From contig NZ_SWMS01000009.1 of the NCBI RefSeq assembly GCF_005146945.1, positions 1 through 64,000 of the forward strand: DNA of 64,000 nucleotides. The letters run 5' to 3'. Each line of letters opens with the position of its first letter. Position 1 is the first letter of the stretch. The translations under genes and the position numbers were made by a program. Source of the DNA: Prauserella endophytica. GTDB taxonomy: Bacteria > Actinomycetota > Actinomycetes > Mycobacteriales > Pseudonocardiaceae. Below, piece after piece: positions 42,365 through 49,977 of this stretch. The notes under the pieces are model-generated. The model made no database searches and was not told the DNA's origin. It saw nothing but the letters and a program-made list of their open reading frames with translations.

Positions 42365-42480
42365 GGGGCGGACTCCTTGATGAAGTCGGGTCTATCGGTA
42401 ACAAACTTAGCGTGACCGATCGACTCCGGACAGATGAAGGTGGGGGGACGTGCTGGTTACTCTGTGCGCCCGCCTACGAG

Positions 42481-42515
42481 AGAACGCCGGAGCCCAGAAG
42501 GGGTTCCGGCGTTCT
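42481..42515 (-). terminator. tRNA-type hairpin beside the broken tRNA-Ser fragment
   Basis: AGAACGCCGG (42481-42490) pairs with CCGGCGTTCT (42506-42515). Reading the minus strand it lies 11 bases beyond the 3' end of the tRNA fragment, just as a similar hairpin (49105-49151) follows the intact tRNA-Ser. It is probably the original terminator of the tRNA gene before island insertion. Confidence 0.65.
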
Positions 42516-42525
42516 GCTCAGCGCG

Positions 42526-42578
42526 CGGAGGATACGGGATTCGAGCCCGTGAGGGGCGTTACACCCGACACGATCTCC
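42526..42578 (-). pseudogene. Broken 3' end of tRNA-Ser (att-type remnant)
   Basis: Fifty-three bases match the 3' part of the intact tRNA-Ser(GGA) at 49164-49216 (48 of 53 identical), covering acceptor 3' strand, T arm, variable arm and anticodon-stem 3' side, and stopping in the anticodon loop. The 5' part of a tRNA is absent. The T loop reads CTCGAAT instead of TTCGAAT, and no CCA follows. It marks the far end of an integrated element. Confidence 0.8.
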
Positions 42579-42671
42579 AGTTCCGCATCCAGATGTCCAC
42601 ACCGACTCTGGCTTCGCTGAGCCGGAGTCCGTGCGACGGCAGAGACACTAGTAGACAGGTGGTACGGGCAT

Positions 42672-42692
42672 GAACTGAGCCCCGAACTGAGC
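42672..42692 (+). repeat. Short direct repeats GAACTGAGC near the left island end
   Basis: GAACTGAGC occurs at 42672-42680 and 42684-42692. Related sequence (TTGAGCGCC then AACTGAGCCCC) is found at 49082-49101 beside the right end, before the tRNA hairpin. These might be arm-type integrase sites. The remaining bases 42581-42851 show no gene. Confidence 0.35.
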
Positions 42693-42851
42693 GCCGTCCC
42701 GCAAGGTCTGTTGCGATCGGGCTCGACCCATGGCTCCGGGGCGCTCAAGGTGTGATCGTTACCACAGGTTCTGAGGCGAAGCCAGACTTCTGTTGGATCG
42801 GCGTACAGCGGCACTGCCCGTCCTGAAGGGCTCGGGCGGGGCACCGGCGAT

Positions 42852-43679
42852 TCAGGCCAGCAGGGCGGGGTGCGCCAGGAGGACGATCGCCGTGACGATG
42901 AGCAGGCCGCCAACCACCCGACTGACCAGCTCGCCATGTCGGGTGACCTTCTCCAGAGCGACGACGACCGCGAGCACGGCCATCCAGACCAGGTTCATCA
43001 TCCCGGCGGCGAGCAGCACCGCCATCAGCGCCCAGCAGCATCCCAGGCAGTACGCGCCATGGCTGAGCCCGACCCGAAGGACACCGAAGCGGCCGTGCAC
43101 CGCCGTCTTGCTGTGTTCGAGCAGCAGCGCCATCGGGGATCGACAATGTCGCAGGCACACCCGCTTCAACGGGGTCAACTGATAGACCCCGGCGACCAGC
43201 ACCACCATTCCGCCGGCCCGCACGGCGGTCAGGCTGGGGCCGGTCACGACCGTCTCCAGCCCCCGCACGAACGCGAACGCCGCGATCCCCACTGCGGCCC
43301 ACACGATGAAGTAGCCGACGAACAGGCCGTCGCCGCGCACGCCGCGGCTGCGGAGGAGCCGGCGCATGCCCAGGCTGAACGGCACGATGCTCGGCAGCAT
43401 CATGGCCGCCATCATCACGACCCACACTGCGAGGAACAGTGCCGCTTCCCAGGGCCACGGCCGCATCGCGACATCCATCTCGTTCATCGTGGGCCCGCCG
43501 GTCAGGACCCCGATGCGCATGTCCGCGGTCGCGAGCCGGCTCGTGAGTACCCAGGCGGCGGCCGCGAGCGCCAGTAGCACGACCACCAGCAGGGCCTCGG
43601 CGCGTGACCATTGCCGCATCAAGTCCGCACGCGACGTGCCACCGTGCGCCGCACCATCCGGGCCCGGTCGCGCGGTCAT
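42852..43679 (-). CDS. DUF2182 membrane protein
   Basis: A 275-residue protein with about seven membrane segments. The family's conserved block AVWVVMMAAMMLPSIVPFSL is present, along with YQLTPLKRVCLRHCRSP, the cysteine-containing stretch after the fourth segment, and SHGAYCLGCCWALMAVLLAAGMMNL. The clustered methionines, cysteines and histidines suggest metal binding or transport, which fits the family's poorly known role. ATG 43679 overlaps the DUF1326 gene stop, so they are coupled; the two families often co-occur. Confidence 0.85.
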   Translation of the reverse strand: MTARPGPDGAAHGGTSRADLMRQWSRAEALLVVVLLALAAAAWVLTSRLATADMRIGVLTGGPTMNEMDVAMRPWPWEAALFLAVWVVMMAAMMLPSIVPFSLGMRRLLRSRGVRGDGLFVGYFIVWAAVGIAAFAFVRGLETVVTGPSLTAVRAGGMVVLVAGVYQLTPLKRVCLRHCRSPMALLLEHSKTAVHGRFGVLRVGLSHGAYCLGCCWALMAVLLAAGMMNLVWMAVLAVVVALEKVTRHGELVSRVVGGLLIVTAIVLLAHPALLA

Positions 43680-44332
43680 GCCGCGTCCGGTCCGCTCCAC
43701 TCGAACGGGATGAGTTTGCTGGAGTTGCCGCTGCGCTCCCAGCGGAAGCCGAACGCGTCCGCGAATTCCTCGGTGACCCGGCCCCACACCGCTGGCGGTT
43801 GCCCAGGGCCCACCTCGGCGCCCGGAAGGTTGTGGACCTCCACTCGTGTGCCCGCCCCGCTCGTGGGTCCGGTCAGCGCCGCGACCCGCGCGGTCGCCTT
43901 ACCGGGGATGCTGACGCTCCAGTCGGAATAGTCATCGGCGATCGACGCCTCGATGGCGGCGAACTCCATGCCGCGCATCTCACCGCCGAACATCTCGTTG
44001 AACTGAGCGGGCCAGCCCCCGGCCTGGCCGCCGAAGATCGTCTGCAGGGCGCCGCGCTGCGCCTCGTCGGCGCGCTCATCCAGGAATATCGCGCCGTAGG
44101 CGTCGCTGTGTTCGCCCCACACGTTGCCGACGAAGGACGCAAGCATCACGACGTTCAATCCGTCGAGTCGTGCCTCGCCGTAATTGCCGTCGCGAACATG
44201 CCACAAAAGGACACCGTCGCAATCGCCGTAGGTCGGCGGCTGGGCGAATGAACACGGGCACGGAATCGCGCATTTGCAGGCGTCAAACCACACCCCACGC
44301 AAGCGCCACGGCTGTACGGACAGATCAGTCAT
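43676..44332 (-). CDS. DUF1326 protein
   Basis: A 218-residue soluble protein with the family's cysteine motif near the start (VWFDACKCAIPCPCSFAQPP) and ASFVGNVWGEHSDAYGAIFL. GGGAGGG precedes ATG 44332; GTG 44338 is less likely. Its cysteines could bind a metal passed to or from the DUF2182 membrane partner. Function is not known. It is the first gene of this two-gene minus-strand operon at the left of the island. Confidence 0.85.
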   Translation of the reverse strand: MTDLSVQPWRLRGVWFDACKCAIPCPCSFAQPPTYGDCDGVLLWHVRDGNYGEARLDGLNVVMLASFVGNVWGEHSDAYGAIFLDERADEAQRGALQTIFGGQAGGWPAQFNEMFGGEMRGMEFAAIEASIADDYSDWSVSIPGKATARVAALTGPTSGAGTRVEVHNLPGAEVGPGQPPAVWGRVTEEFADAFGFRWERSGNSSKLIPFEWSGPDAA

Positions 44333-44755
44333 CGCCACACCCTCCCTTCGGGAATCAACCTACGTCGCATCAGTGTCCCTCCCGCCCCTCGCCCGAACAA
44401 GCGACGGACCGTCCGCGAAAACTATTCGCCAGGCGCATGTCAGATCGATTGTTTTTGACACGCAGAACAATTCGACCATTACTGGCGAGCGACCAATCAA
44501 GATTGCTGCCAGCGTGACCGTCGTCCGTTCGGCCGCGAAGCGACGGCCCAGTCTCGCAATACCTGTGGACGGGTCGCTCTCTGTCTACCGCATGAGGGTG
44601 GCACGGGTGTTCCTACGCAGGGCACGCCTGGGAAATCGTGTCTCTGGATGGCTTTCTGGGCCGGTTCCAGTATGGAAGCCGATCAGGTTTGGCGCGCCGG
44701 GACAACCGGTTCGTGCCGCGACCCTGTTCCTGTCAACGAAAGTTGGTTAGTCATC
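44333..44755. other. 423-bp divergent intergenic region
   Basis: No gene is evident. It separates the DUF1326 and aldehyde dehydrogenase genes and is less GC rich than the flanks (for example around 44440-44500), so it should hold both promoters. Weak symmetries are CGGAC-C-GTCCG at 44405-44415 and ATTGTT...AACAAT at 44448-44471; neither is compelling. An open frame continuous with the dehydrogenase reaches 44648 but lacks a ribosome site. Confidence 0.6.
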
Positions 44756-46177
44756 GTGCGTGAGCATAATGAGCTGTATCTAGACGGCGCTTGGCGTGCC
44801 CCGCTTGACCCGACGGTCATGGAGCTCGCAGCCCCGGCCACTGGAAATCTCAACGCCCGGGTGGTGCTAGGTGGTGAGGCAGATGTCGACGCCGCCGTCG
44901 CCGCTGCAGAGCGAGCGTTCGTCTCGTACTCGCAGACGACTCCGCAGGAGCGGATCGCGCTGCTGGAGCGGGTGCTGGTCGAGTACGATGCGCGGTCTGA
45001 GGATCTGGCGCAGGCAGTCACCGAGGAACTGGGTGCGCCACTGGCGCTGGCTCGGGGCGCGCATGTGCCCTCCGGCCGGGTGCAGATCGCCACAGCGATC
45101 GAGGTTCTGAAGTCCTACGAGTTCACCGAGATGCGTGGAGAGACCTGCATCCGCAAAGAAGCACTCGGCGTCGCCGGGCTGATCACTCCGTGGAACTTCC
45201 CGGTTCTTCAGCCGGTCGGCAAGACCATGTCCGCCCTGGCCGCCGGGTGCACGGTAGTGCTCAAACCGGCTCAGCTGACACCGTACTCCGCGATCATCCT
45301 GGCGGAGATCATGGAAGCGGCCGGTGTCCCGGCTGGGGTGTTCAACCTTGTCAACGGTCGCGGTTCGGTAATCGGCGCGAGCTTGAGCTCACACCCGGGT
45401 GTCGGCATCGTATCGTTCACCGGTTCACTCGCGGCGGCCACTCAGGTGGCGATCGCTGCGGCACCGACGGTCAAGCGCGTCACCTCCGAGCTGGGTGGGA
45501 AGTCCCCGCACATCCTGCTGCCCGATGCCGATCTGGACGTGGCCGTGGATACTGCGATGACCTGGCTGATGGCCGTGACGGGTCAGCTGTGCAGTGCCCC
45601 GAGCCGCACCCTGGTGCCCCGGGCGCGGCTCGAGGAGTTCCTCTCCGTCTTGGTTCCGGTGGTCGAGAACATCGTCGTCGGCGACCCGCGCGCCGAGGAC
45701 ACCACCATGGGTCCGCTGATCTCCGCCGAGCAATGGAACACCGTCCAGGGCTACATCCGCCAGGGCCTGGACGAAGGTGCCCGCTTGGTGACCGGCGGGC
45801 TGGGCAAACCGGCCGGGCTGGAAGCAGGTCATTTCGCCAAACCGACCGTGTTCGCAGACGTCGAGAACTCCATGACCATCGCCCGGGAGGAGATCTTCGG
45901 CCCGGTGATGTCAGTGATCGCCTACGACACCGTCGACGAAGCGATCGAGATCGCCAACGACACCCCCTTCGGACTCGCCGCCTACGTCACCGGCGAGGAT
46001 CTGCAGGCGGCCCGCGCGGTGGCGGAGCAGATCAGGGTCGGCTACGTCATGATCAACGACGCCGAGTTCGACTGGTCAGCACCCTGGGGCGGCTACAAGC
46101 AGTCCGGTAACGGACGCGAATTCGGGCTCGACGGCATGACCGAGTACCTGGAGACCAAGGTCATCCGCGGCGGTTGA
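44756..46177 (+). CDS. Aldehyde dehydrogenase family protein
   Basis: A 473-residue NAD(P)-dependent aldehyde dehydrogenase. Conserved parts: LITPWNFPVLQPVGKTMSAL, catalytic glutamate in TSELGGKSPHILL, catalytic cysteine in VTGQLCSAPSRTLV, and EEIFGPVMSVIAYD. It ends with APWGGYKQSGNGREFGLDGM. GTG 44756 begins the normal amino end (EHNELYLDGAWRAP). The SDR and XRE regulator follow on the same strand and are probably functionally linked, for oxidising an aldehyde made from an alcohol or xenobiotic. Codon use is slightly less GC-biased than chromosomal neighbours, consistent with island origin. Confidence 0.88.
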   Translation: MREHNELYLDGAWRAPLDPTVMELAAPATGNLNARVVLGGEADVDAAVAAAERAFVSYSQTTPQERIALLERVLVEYDARSEDLAQAVTEELGAPLALARGAHVPSGRVQIATAIEVLKSYEFTEMRGETCIRKEALGVAGLITPWNFPVLQPVGKTMSALAAGCTVVLKPAQLTPYSAIILAEIMEAAGVPAGVFNLVNGRGSVIGASLSSHPGVGIVSFTGSLAAATQVAIAAAPTVKRVTSELGGKSPHILLPDADLDVAVDTAMTWLMAVTGQLCSAPSRTLVPRARLEEFLSVLVPVVENIVVGDPRAEDTTMGPLISAEQWNTVQGYIRQGLDEGARLVTGGLGKPAGLEAGHFAKPTVFADVENSMTIAREEIFGPVMSVIAYDTVDEAIEIANDTPFGLAAYVTGEDLQAARAVAEQIRVGYVMINDAEFDWSAPWGGYKQSGNGREFGLDGMTEYLETKVIRGG

Positions 46178-46367
46178 CCATCGCAGCCGCCGATCTCAGG
46201 GCTCTCCCAGGCCAGACACCATGGCTCGTCCCGTCAGCAAACCGGACGGTGGCGGGCCATGGGCGTCCGGCCGTTCCTATGGAAATCCTTCCCTGGCTGA
46301 GTCGATCGGAAGCGACCAGCCTGAGAAAACCACCACGCATGGTCCCTCGTTTTTCTAGGAGTAGTTC

Positions 46368-47210
46368 ATGACTACTTGGTTCATCACTGGCGCTTCGCGC
46401 GGCTTCGGCCTCGAGATCGCCCGTCAGGCACTGGATCGCGGCGACAACGTCGTGGCCACTGCCCGTGATCCCGAGCCCGTGAAGGAAGCACTGCCCGGGT
46501 ACGGTGCCCGCCTGCTTGCGGCCGGACTCGATGTCACTGACGAAGCACAGGCACGTGCGGCGGTCACCGCCGCGGTCGAGGCCTTCGGTTCGATTGATGT
46601 TCTGGTCAACAACGCCGGACGCGGCCTGCTGGGCGCGGTGGAAGAGTCCTCCGATGCCGCGGTCCGCGCGATCTACGACATCAACGTCTTCGGCCTGCTC
46701 AATGTTACCCGCGCAGTGCTGCCCGTCATGCGGGCTCAGCGCTCGGGCCGAATCCTCAACGTCAGCTCCCTGGGCGGCTTCAGCAGCTCGGCAGGCTTCG
46801 GGATCTACTGCTCCACCAAGTTCGCTGTGGAGGGGATCTCTGAGGCCATGCACGCCGAACTGGCGGGGCTGGGCATCGCGGTGACAGTGGTCGAACCGGG
46901 CTACTTCCGCACCGACTTCCTCGACGACCGGAGCCTGCACACCGAGGACACCGTGATCGATGACTACGCGAGCACCGCTGGTGTGGTTCGCGGGGCGGTC
47001 CCCGGCCTCAACCACGCCCAGCCCGGTGACCCCGTCAAAGGCGCCACCGCCTTCCTGACCCTCGCCGACGCGGCTGCTCCGCCGTTGCGTGCCCAGCTGG
47101 GCAGCGACTGCCTGGAGGAGCTAGACCGCAAGATCACCCAGCTGCGCACAGAATCGCAGGCCTGGCGGGACTTGGCGCTCTCTACCGACCACGACGACGC
47201 ACTGGTCTGA
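46368..47210 (+). CDS. Short-chain dehydrogenase/reductase
   Basis: A 280-residue classical SDR. It has TGASRGFGLEIARQ (cofactor glycine motif), DVTDEAQARA, NNAGRG, catalytic S-Y-K (NVSSLGGFSS, then YCSTKFAVEG), and VVEPGYFRTDFLDD. AGGAG lies eight bases before the ATG. The long C-terminal part resembles the SDR subgroup related to retinol/oxidoreductase YusZ-like enzymes. It follows the aldehyde dehydrogenase by 190 bp and precedes an XRE regulator, suggesting one inducible detoxification unit. Confidence 0.88.
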   Translation: MTTWFITGASRGFGLEIARQALDRGDNVVATARDPEPVKEALPGYGARLLAAGLDVTDEAQARAAVTAAVEAFGSIDVLVNNAGRGLLGAVEESSDAAVRAIYDINVFGLLNVTRAVLPVMRAQRSGRILNVSSLGGFSSSAGFGIYCSTKFAVEGISEAMHAELAGLGIAVTVVEPGYFRTDFLDDRSLHTEDTVIDDYASTAGVVRGAVPGLNHAQPGDPVKGATAFLTLADAAAPPLRAQLGSDCLEELDRKITQLRTESQAWRDLALSTDHDDALV

Positions 47211-47330
47211 GCGGAAGGACGGCAGGTGTTCCTCCGGAGGTGGCGACTCCTCCGTGATCGCCGCCTCCGGATGGAAGTAAACGCAGGATGGGCACGTTGG
47301 GGGAAGAAGAGTCCAGGAGAGGGGGAGGCC

Positions 47331-48215
47331 GTGACCGAACTGGGTGATTATCTGCGCTCGTGCCGGGCCCAGGTGAGCCCCGAGGCCGCCGGAATACCGA
47401 GTTCCGGGCATCGCCGGGTACCAGGGCTGCGGCGCGAAGAGCTGGCCATGCTGGCAGGGGTCAGTGTGGACTACATCGTGCGCCTCGAGCAGGGCAGAGC
47501 GAAAACCGCATCACCGGAAATTCTCCTGGCCCTGGCACGCGCACTCGACCTGCGCGCCGACGAACAGGAGTATCTGCTGCGGTGCGCGGCCGAGGCCACC
47601 GGCTCGTCGGCTACGCGGGCGGATACGGCGGCGCCTGCCGCGCAGCGTGTGTCCACCGCCATCCGCGTCCTGCTGGACAGCATGACCGGCGTGCCCGCGC
47701 TGGTGTTGGGGCGGCGGATGGACATCATCGGGTGGAATGCCTTGGGGGCGGCGCTCATCACGGACTTCGGTGCACTGGCGCCGCAGAATCGTAACCACAT
47801 CTGGTTGACGTTCCTGGACCCGCGAGTCCGCGGGCTCTACCGCGATTGGGAGAAGGTTGCCCAGGAGTGCGTCGCTTACCTTAGGATGGATGCCGGCCGC
47901 TACCCCGAGGACCCGGCGCTGGCCCGCCTCATCGGAGAGCTGTCCATTAAGGACGAGGACTTCCGCCGCTGGTGGTCTACCCACCGTGTTCGCGCCCAAC
48001 GCTCCGGCCGCAAGGAGTTCCTCCACCCCACCGCAGGGGACCTCTCCTTGGACTTCCAAGTCCTCGACGTCCGCGGTACAGCCGATCAAACTCTACTCAT
48101 CTACACGGCTGAACCGCACTCACGCTCCGCGCAGGCCCTCACCTTCCTCAGCGGATGGGCCGAGACCAATCACGAGCCCTCAGTAAACATTGCCACGCAA
48201 TACACCAGGAGCTGA
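47331..48215 (+). CDS. XRE-family regulator with MmyB-like ligand domain
   Basis: A 294-residue regulator. Residues ~5-65 are an XRE HTH (LGDYLRSCRAQVSPEAAGIP, RREELAMLAGVSVDYIVRLE, QGRAKTASPEILLALARAL) and the rest is the MmyB/PAS-like ligand-binding domain (GRRMDIIGWNALGAALITDF, then FLDPRVRGLYRDWEKVA). GTG 47331 is set by GGGGGAGGCC just before it. In actinobacteria these regulators usually sit beside SDR or oxidoreductase genes they control, as here; binding of a fatty-acid-like ligand is suspected for the domain. It is last in the row of island cargo genes. Confidence 0.88.
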   Translation: MTELGDYLRSCRAQVSPEAAGIPSSGHRRVPGLRREELAMLAGVSVDYIVRLEQGRAKTASPEILLALARALDLRADEQEYLLRCAAEATGSSATRADTAAPAAQRVSTAIRVLLDSMTGVPALVLGRRMDIIGWNALGAALITDFGALAPQNRNHIWLTFLDPRVRGLYRDWEKVAQECVAYLRMDAGRYPEDPALARLIGELSIKDEDFRRWWSTHRVRAQRSGRKEFLHPTAGDLSLDFQVLDVRGTADQTLLIYTAEPHSRSAQALTFLSGWAETNHEPSVNIATQYTRS

Positions 48216-48704
48216 CAGGGGAACCCCGTGCAGCGGGCAGGCAGTGCAGTTTCTCGACTGTGGTGGTTGGCTCGCAGCGGCAAGCACTCGCGCTCACTGG
48301 GGCGCATCGGTCGACCTGACAGTATCGGCACCAGCCCCGGCCAGCTGCCACACTGCCGATACCCCAGGCCGAGCGAGCCTGCCCGCCGCGGATCAGTGCT
48401 GAACCGCGACGGGTTTGATGGGGGCTCGGCCGGAATCGCATCGACTCGGCGGCCACGGCCCGAGCGCAACAACTCCAGAAGGCAGGCCACCGGCAGGTCT
48501 GGACAAGAAGCGTCGCTTGACAGCACCACTTAATCGCGGTTGCGGCGCGTGTGCCATGCACCTGGTGCGGCAATCCGCTGTCACGCCGTTCGGCGCGCGA
48601 CAGGAGCCGGGGCGTAGCGGATTCCTCCGGGCCTTCGACGTAGAGCACGAACCAACCGCAGTCGTCGCGCTCGCGCGGCAGGCCTTCGGACACCGGGGAA
48701 TGAC
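48216..48704. other. Decayed non-coding stretch of the island
   Basis: No convincing gene. Open frames here have no recognisable protein and no good ribosome sites. It probably contains degraded remains of element genes upstream of the integrase remnant. Confidence 0.5.
48322..48362 (+). terminator. Hairpin downstream of the XRE regulator
   Basis: GTATCGGCA (48322-48330) pairs with TGCCGATAC (48354-48362) around a 23-base GC-rich loop, 106 bp after the stop. Possibly a terminator. Confidence 0.4.
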
Positions 48705-48948
48705 TGTGACTGGACGTTTACGAACCTCCGGGGCCGGCCGATTGACCCAACTGACGACCACAAAGCCTGGAAGGCACTGTTCCGCACTGCGGGAGTCAGC
48801 GAGATTGCACGACGCCCGCCACACGGCTGCGACGGTCCTCTCCTCGTCCTGAGGGTGCCGTTGCCGGCTGTGATGGAGCTCATGGGCTCGTCGGACGCTG
48901 CCGTGGCAAAGCGGTGTATGCGCGTGAATGACGAGGTGGTCAGGGTGT
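48705..48948 (+). pseudogene. Tyrosine integrase remnant (C-terminal catalytic part, frameshifted)
   Basis: Three reading frames in succession give the end of an actinobacterial phage/AICE integrase: CDWTFTNLRGRPIDPTDDHK through WKALFRTAGV in one frame, RLHDARHTAATVL (the R-HxxR box) in the next, then VLRVPLPAVMELMGSSDAAV, AKRCMRVNDEV in a third. At least two indels break the frame, and the catalytic tyrosine of AKRYxHV is a cysteine. The amino-terminal two thirds are missing. It points toward the tRNA-Ser att site about 210 bp away. Confidence 0.85.
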
Positions 48949-49104
48949 CGCCCACGAGGTTGGCGGCCACATCTGGTAACGGCGGTGACGCCGATGATCA
49001 CGAAGCCGCAGGATGGTGCCGCCCCCGGCCTGATGTGCTCGTGGCGGCGTTGCCGCCGTCCCGTCGCGCAACAGGCACGACTTGAGCGCCAAACTGAGCC
49101 CCAT

Positions 49105-49151
49105 GCGAAACGCCGGGCGACCCGACTCTGGCGGGTGACCCGGCGTTTCGC
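49105..49151 (-). terminator. Hairpin terminator of tRNA-Ser(GGA)
   Basis: A perfect 13-bp stem (49105-49117 with 49139-49151) around a 21-base loop, starting 10 bases after the tRNA 3' end on the minus strand. Confidence 0.75.
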
Positions 49152-49160
49152 CTGTTCAGC

Positions 49161-49250
49161 TGGCGGAGGATACGGGATTCGAACCCGTGAGGGCTGTTAC
49201 ACCCAACACGATTTCCAATCGTGCGCCTTAGGCCGCTCGGCCAATCCTCC
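49161..49250 (-). tRNA. tRNA-Ser(GGA)
   Basis: A 90-nt tRNA with long variable arm. Acceptor GGAGGAT pairs with ATCCTCC, anticodon loop TTGGAAA gives GGA (reads UCC and UCU), and the T arm has GGTTCGAATCC. Unlike tRNA-Ser(CGA) in this window, the CCA end is encoded (49161-49163). The gene is the integration site of the island to its left; its 3' part may come from the element. Confidence 0.95.
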
Positions 49251-49286
49251 GTGGACGAGGGTAGCAGGGGCGCCGTTGACCAGCGG

Positions 49287-49946
49287 TTACGGGGTCTGAG
49301 CTGCGGTGATCCCGAGTAGCGGTAGGCAGGGCTCCAGTCCCTCCACGCTCACCGGCACCCGCCTGTGCAGCTCCCAGTCCGTCCGGGACAGGCGCATCCT
49401 GTGCTCGACCGACAGCTTGCCTCGGATGGCGTGCCGCTTCGTGCCGTCGGGCCGGTATCCCAGCTTGCGGGAGACCGTCAGCGACGAGAGGTTGTGCTCG
49501 AACGCGCCCGAAGCCGCCTCCGCGGCGCCCAGCCCGGCGAACGCCAGGTGCAGAACCGCTGCCCGCATCTCGGTGCCGATTCCTTTGCCCTGGTGTGCTT
49601 TCCCGAGCCAGGATCCGGTGCTCACCTCACGGGTGACGCCGAAGTCGTGACCGTTTATCGTCTGCTGGCCGACCGGGACCCCGTCCCGGAACACGACGAG
49701 GTTCAAGGACCAGCTCTGTGGCAGCCAGTCGCCGAGCCGCAGCCAGTGATACTGGATGACCGAGCGCGCCACCGCTTCGGGCGTCTGGTCGGTCCAGGGG
49801 ACCACGAACGGCATCACGCTGGGGTCGTGCACGCCCTTGGCCGCGAGCTCGCCCAGTTCGGCAAGCTCCTCCTGCGACGGCAGCCGCAGTTCGAGCCGCG
49901 GCGTTGTCAGTCGCAGCCCGACAAGCGGGAAATGCTCGGCCAGCAT
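49287..49946 (-). CDS. GNAT-family N-acetyltransferase (RimJ/RimL-like)
   Basis: A 219-residue acetyltransferase. Motifs: TTPRLELRLPSQEELAELGE at the start, VGQQTINGHDFGVTREVSTG, acetyl-CoA loop GKAHQGKGIGTEMRAAVLHL, and the family end EHNLSSLTVSRKLGYRPDGT. It resembles RimJ/RimL-type enzymes acting on protein amino termini or small amines. The substrate is unknown. It lies outside the island, next to the tRNA. Confidence 0.85.
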   Translation of the reverse strand: MLAEHFPLVGLRLTTPRLELRLPSQEELAELGELAAKGVHDPSVMPFVVPWTDQTPEAVARSVIQYHWLRLGDWLPQSWSLNLVVFRDGVPVGQQTINGHDFGVTREVSTGSWLGKAHQGKGIGTEMRAAVLHLAFAGLGAAEAASGAFEHNLSSLTVSRKLGYRPDGTKRHAIRGKLSVEHRMRLSRTDWELHRRVPVSVEGLEPCLPLLGITAAQTP

Positions 49947-49977
49947 GCGGCCATTCTCGACGTGACTTGATGCTGCG

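Larger units (their letters stand above)
42526..49163. mobile_element. Decayed genomic island integrated in tRNA-Ser(GGA)
   Basis: The island is bounded by a partial tRNA-Ser 3' end at the left and the intact tRNA-Ser(GGA) at the right, in the same orientation, with a dead tyrosine integrase reading toward the intact tRNA about 210 bp from it. This is the standard architecture of actinobacterial elements that integrate at tRNA 3' ends. Cargo: DUF2182 and DUF1326 genes, an aldehyde dehydrogenase, an SDR and an XRE regulator. No replication or transfer genes remain. Cargo codon usage is a little less GC-biased than the flanks. Confidence 0.7.

Noticed and set aside
42526-42578. Second functional tRNA-Ser
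   Set aside because: The 5' half, D arm and anticodon are missing and the T loop is altered.
48415-48852. 145-codon open frame as a real gene
   Set aside because: Only its last residues (LHDARHTAATVL) resemble a protein, an integrase whose other parts lie in other frames, so it is chance plus remnant.
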